Positions 42,714 through 45,444 of a stretch of DNA of 45,444 nucleotides are shown here, piece after piece. The DNA is taken from positions 1 to 45,444 of the forward strand of contig CAIRTF010000170.1 of assembly GCA_903881425.1 (NCBI GenBank), read 5' to 3'. The DNA is from an uncultured Chitinophagaceae bacterium. Its GTDB lineage: Bacteria > Bacteroidota > Bacteroidia > Chitinophagales > Chitinophagaceae. The stretch's first letter is position 1; every line of letters starts with the position of its first letter. Made by a program: the position numbers and the translations under genes. The notes beneath the pieces are model-generated. The model searched no databases and was not told the origin of the DNA. It saw only the letters and a list, made by a program, of their open reading frames with translations.

Positions 42714-43904
42714 CTACTTCTTCAGTTTACCTTCTTCGTCAGCCAAATGTTGTAAATAGTAGCAATAAATCAATTGCCCTTTACGAATACTTGATAATCT
42801 AAAAAATTCATTAGAAGCATGCCATCTTTCATCAGCTTGTTCGAACCCCAATGAATAGGGATAAATAACCAATGTTTCTTTAATGTCAATCAATGCTCCG
42901 GTAGAAAAACCTGCAGCAATTTGCAATGGTTGCTTTCCATAAAATTTGAATAACGCATCCGATACATAATTAAATGCTTTAGTGCCTGTTGGAAATTTTA
43001 ATGGTGCTGCTCCACCTTTGGTAAATTTATAAGTAACTGTAGCCCCAGCTGGGCAATTTTTGTTGATGTGCTTTACAATTAAATCAATAATTTCGGAACC
43101 GTTTTGGTTGTTTACCAATCTGCAAGTAATTCTTGCCATAGCACTACCCGGAATAATATTTGCATGTCCCTCAGGTGCAGTATAACCGCTTTGCATACCA
43201 ATTATCTCAAGCGTAGGACGATACCAAACTCGTTCAAGTGGTGAAAAAGTAGTGTCGCCTGTTTCGGTTGTTGTACCTAACAATTTCATATCATCAGATT
43301 TATCATAAGGCACTTTTTTTATCATTTCTTTTTCTTCTAAAGTGGTTGGTACTACTTTATCATAAAACCCCTCCACTGCTACATTTCCCTCTTTGGTATA
43401 AAACGAAGCTATGATTTGCGATAAAGCCACAGCAGCATTGGGGGTTTTTCCACCAAATTGTCCCGAATGTGCATCAGTATTGGCTGTTTTTACATTAAAC
43501 TCCAGAATTGCCGACCCTCTTAAGCCCATTAAAATTGATGGCGTAGTTTCACTGTATTGGCTACCATCGGCGTTTAATGCAAAATCTGCTTTTAATAACT
43601 CTTTATTCTTGTTAAGAAAGTTTTTAAAATTCGGACTACCTTTTTCTTCTTCACCATCAAAGATAAATTTTACGTTCACAGGCAATTTACCGTCTGTGCG
43701 CAACATTGCCTCAACTGCCCAAATAGTTAGCATAACACCGCTTTTATCATCACTTGCCCCACGTCCAAATATTTTGCCGTCTATTACTTTTGGTGAAAAA
43801 GGTGGGTTATCCCATTCCGATTCCTTTACAGGTTGTACATCATAATGAGCATAGATTAATACGGTCGGTTTGCCTGGTGCTTTGTCCCAGCTTCCGTACA
43901 CCAT
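42714..43904 (-). CDS. M20 peptidase, catalytic part downstream of the stop
   Basis: The 396-residue remnant starts at an internal ATG (MVYGSWDKAPGK). It holds all metal and catalytic residues: H/D in AHYDVQPV, D in GRGASDDKSG, the E-E pair in FIFDGEEEKGSP, D in DFALNADGSQ and the late H in ADERWHASNEF. Family members are carnosinase-like or related dipeptidases. If translated alone it would lack the signal peptide and be cytoplasmic. Confidence 0.7.
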   Translation of the reverse strand: MVYGSWDKAPGKPTVLIYAHYDVQPVKESEWDNPPFSPKVIDGKIFGRGASDDKSGVMLTIWAVEAMLRTDGKLPVNVKFIFDGEEEKGSPNFKNFLNKNKELLKADFALNADGSQYSETTPSILMGLRGSAILEFNVKTANTDAHSGQFGGKTPNAAVALSQIIASFYTKEGNVAVEGFYDKVVPTTLEEKEMIKKVPYDKSDDMKLLGTTTETGDTTFSPLERVWYRPTLEIIGMQSGYTAPEGHANIIPGSAMARITCRLVNNQNGSEIIDLIVKHINKNCPAGATVTYKFTKGGAAPLKFPTGTKAFNYVSDALFKFYGKQPLQIAAGFSTGALIDIKETLVIYPYSLGFEQADERWHASNEFFRLSSIRKGQLIYCYYLQHLADEEGKLKK

Positions 43905-43928
43905 AGAATTTCCGTCTGTTGGTATTGT

Positions 43929-44225
43929 TTAGGCTGTTGTCATTCCAACAGCTTTTAATTTATTCACAATCCATCCAGCAGCTTTGTCAATATCGACTTT
44001 GTGCGATTGAATATAAGATATGCTTGGAATAGATACCAACTCCATAAATTCTTTTAAGTGAGCATCATTATTTTCGTCAATATATTTTTCGTAAGATATC
44101 AAAGACGATTTTACTTGCTCCTTTCTTGAAGTTTTGGAATTAGCATTCTGAGCTGTTGAATTTGTGCTAGCCAATAGATTCAAGCTAACAAAGATTGACA
44201 GGGCTAAGGATTTTGAAAATGTCAT
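43929..44225 (-). CDS. M20 peptidase N-terminal fragment with signal peptide
   Basis: The 98-residue fragment has a signal peptide and the M20 lead-in (EKYIDENNDAHLKEFMELVSIPSIS, AAGWIVNKLKAVGM). It ends at TAA just before the first catalytic motif and by itself has no active site. Confidence 0.6.
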   Translation of the reverse strand: MTFSKSLALSIFVSLNLLASTNSTAQNANSKTSRKEQVKSSLISYEKYIDENNDAHLKEFMELVSIPSISYIQSHKVDIDKAAGWIVNKLKAVGMTTA

Positions 44226-44262
44226 TGGGATTATTGTTTTGAATTTAACGGGATGTCATTTT

Positions 44263-44404
44263 GCATTACAGCCAACGGTTTGCAGATTTGCGATGGGCGG
44301 GCTTTTTACCACAAATGTTGTTGCGGAGAACTGAACTTTCGGCTACCACAAAACTGTCTGCGGAGCACGAAACCCCGCCTATTGCAAATGTGCTGTTATG
44401 TGCA
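44263..44404 (-). repeat. attC-like imperfect palindrome 3, between the M20 gene and the DUF262/HNH gene
   Basis: The inner arms at 44282-44301 (GCAGATTTGCGATGGGCGGG) and 44374-44393 (CCCGCCTATTGCAAATGTGC) pair at 17 of 20 positions. Outer GCATTACAGC (44263-44272) and GCTGTTATGTGC (44393-44404) pair loosely. Core-like motifs are GCCAACG (44271-44277) and CTGTTATG. It lies about 66 bp after the HNH stop and 38 bp before the M20 start in gene sense. Confidence 0.55.
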
Positions 44405-44470
44405 TGTGCTGCTGCCTTTTCGAAGCGGTCAAGCCCAAAGTCTACACAAATACTCATTAGAATTTCAGTA

Positions 44471-45444
44471 TTAAGTCTTAGCGCCTTTCTCACGATTTTC
44501 ATCCTTATGAACAATCTTTAAATTTTCTAATGAATCTTTTCCTCCTTTGGAAACAGGAAACTCATGGTCAACTTCAATGTCGTCACCAAGAAATATTGGA
44601 GCTCCTGAAATATTGCTCTCATTCTTTTGCTCTCTAATTAGTTTTAGTTTTTCTTTTTCCGACAAAACAATTTTCCGTGTATCCTGTTTATATTTGGATT
44701 TGAAAGCATTTTTATCTGCATTAAATTTATTGAGACCTATGTTATCTCTTGAATCGGATTCAGGAATATTTTTGAAATACCTAAATAGTTGTTTCAATTC
44801 ATCCTTGATTGTTATTCGATGAAACTTTATCATTTCAAAATTGATGTCACTTAACAAATGCCATAAGAAATAAAAATCCTGCATTGTTCGCCTGAAATAC
44901 TTAGGATTTTTTCCTGCCTTATACAAGTCGTCTAATTCTTCTTTTAAATATTCAAAAAGTTCATCTTTGCTTTTGTCTTTATCAAGCAAAACATATTTTA
45001 GTTTCTTGATAAAACTTTTAATGTTTTTATGTGCTTGTTCAAATTGCGGCTTTTTATTATTGCCATCCTCTGTAATTTCTTGTAAGAGGCCACTGATTAA
45101 TATTTTATCGCCAACTCTTGCATTTAGTCTGTCCGTTTTTTGATAGATGTCGAGGGTCTTTCTACTGTCTTTTATTAGAACAGAATACTCAAGAAATATC
45201 AATGAAGTTATAAGTTCCTCATTTTCCATTCTATCGCGGTCGTTTTGACTCTTAAGTTGTTTCAGATAAAACCAACTTTCAATTGCTGCCTTATGTTCTT
45301 TGATATTTTGAATCACATCGACATCAACCCAAGAGTTCCACATTTCAAAAGAATTTTCTCTAATAGGATAAGGTTTATCATTAAGTCGAATAAATAAATC
45401 TATCGGGTCAAAATCTTTATTTTGTTTCTCATCAATCTCAACCA
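44471..45444 (-). CDS. DUF262/HNH endonuclease-like protein (GmrSD-type), C-terminal part
   Basis: The frame is open to the window edge, so the N-terminus is missing; about 323 residues are visible. The start has the DUF262-like end FDPIDLFIRLNDKPYPIREN and SFEMWNSWVDVDVIQ. The C-terminus has an HNH nuclease motif: DDIEVDHEFPVSKGGKDSLENLKIVHKDENREKG, with the D-H, the spaced N and a final H/N. DUF262 plus nuclease is the arrangement of GmrSD-type type IV restriction enzymes and related phage-defence proteins. The full domain layout lies beyond the window. Confidence 0.82.
   Translation of the reverse strand, partial: VEIDEKQNKDFDPIDLFIRLNDKPYPIRENSFEMWNSWVDVDVIQNIKEHKAAIESWFYLKQLKSQNDRDRMENEELITSLIFLEYSVLIKDSRKTLDIYQKTDRLNARVGDKILISGLLQEITEDGNNKKPQFEQAHKNIKSFIKKLKYVLLDKDKSKDELFEYLKEELDDLYKAGKNPKYFRRTMQDFYFLWHLLSDINFEMIKFHRITIKDELKQLFRYFKNIPESDSRDNIGLNKFNADKNAFKSKYKQDTRKIVLSEKEKLKLIREQKNESNISGAPIFLGDDIEVDHEFPVSKGGKDSLENLKIVHKDENREKGAKT

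Larger units (their letters stand above)
42714..44225 (-). pseudogene. M20 family metallopeptidase interrupted by an in-frame stop
   Basis: The whole frame would encode about 503 residues: signal peptide MTFSKSLALSIFVSLNLLA, DAHLKEFMELVSIPSIS, then the full M20 catalytic core. A TAA at 43929-43931 splits it. The codons after the stop (TIPTDGNSMVYGSWDK) are in the same frame and keep the family's spacing up to the first metal histidine, so one sense codon has become a stop. This looks like a recent nonsense mutation, a recoded stop, or a base error. Confidence 0.65.

Noticed and set aside
44253-44521. Overlapping frames on both strands across palindrome 3
   Set aside because: They arise from the stop-poor palindrome. 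The translations are cysteine-rich and unlike proteins, and the inverted repeat explains the DNA.

Overview
The window looks like a low-GC chromosome segment from a Bacteroidota bacterium, most likely a member of the Chitinophagaceae or a close relative. The evidence is gene content: a fused MurF-alanine racemase, gliding-type GldF/GldG, a class II (B12-dependent) ribonucleotide reductase, a bacterial geranylgeranylglyceryl phosphate synthase homologue, a DUF5777 barrel protein, and promoters of the Bacteroidota type (TAnnTTTG at -7). The lineage is inferred from family knowledge; no database was searched.

Region 1 (1-13.9 kb) is housekeeping, mostly on the minus strand: the end of queD, then tig, tRNA-Leu(UAG), a DUF2132 protein, murF-alr, a TerC-type membrane protein, gldG/gldF, an iscS-iscU-iscA iron-sulfur operon, methylmalonyl-CoA epimerase with a lipoprotein (plus strand), then acpP-fabF-rnc.

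Region 2 (14-22.9 kb) holds a GNAT acetyltransferase, a YcxB-like membrane protein, and a four-gene envelope operon: two lipoproteins with unusual heme-like CX4CH motifs, a YceI protein and a DUF5777 barrel. An OB-fold protein and the large nrdJ gene follow. The nrdJ upstream region carries a cluster of DnaA-box-like sites and a perfect 16-bp palindrome.

Region 3 (23.2-39.3 kb) holds a polysaccharide deacetylase, a GGGP synthase, an M28 peptidase, a LytS/LytTR-type two-component pair, dxs, scpA, mscL, an EamA transporter and frr. It also has a WecA/MraY-type glycosyl-phosphate transferase broken across two reading frames, a solitary transketolase N-terminal subunit, a LolC/E-type permease, rbfA and an MsbA-like ABC exporter. 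Three different short dispersed repeats have entered or touch coding regions (NrdJ linker, permease N-terminus, RbfA C-terminus).

Region 4 (39.3-45.4 kb) is accessory in character. It has a serine hydrolase, two small membrane proteins, an SDR oxidoreductase, an M20 peptidase with an in-frame stop, and the C-terminal part of a DUF262/HNH protein of the GmrSD restriction type. All are on the minus strand. Three 140-210 bp imperfect palindromes sit just after stop codons, with the next gene starting about 30-40 bp beyond each. This layout resembles integron gene cassettes with attC-like ends, although no integrase is visible and the core motifs are not canonical. It is the most unusual structure in the window.
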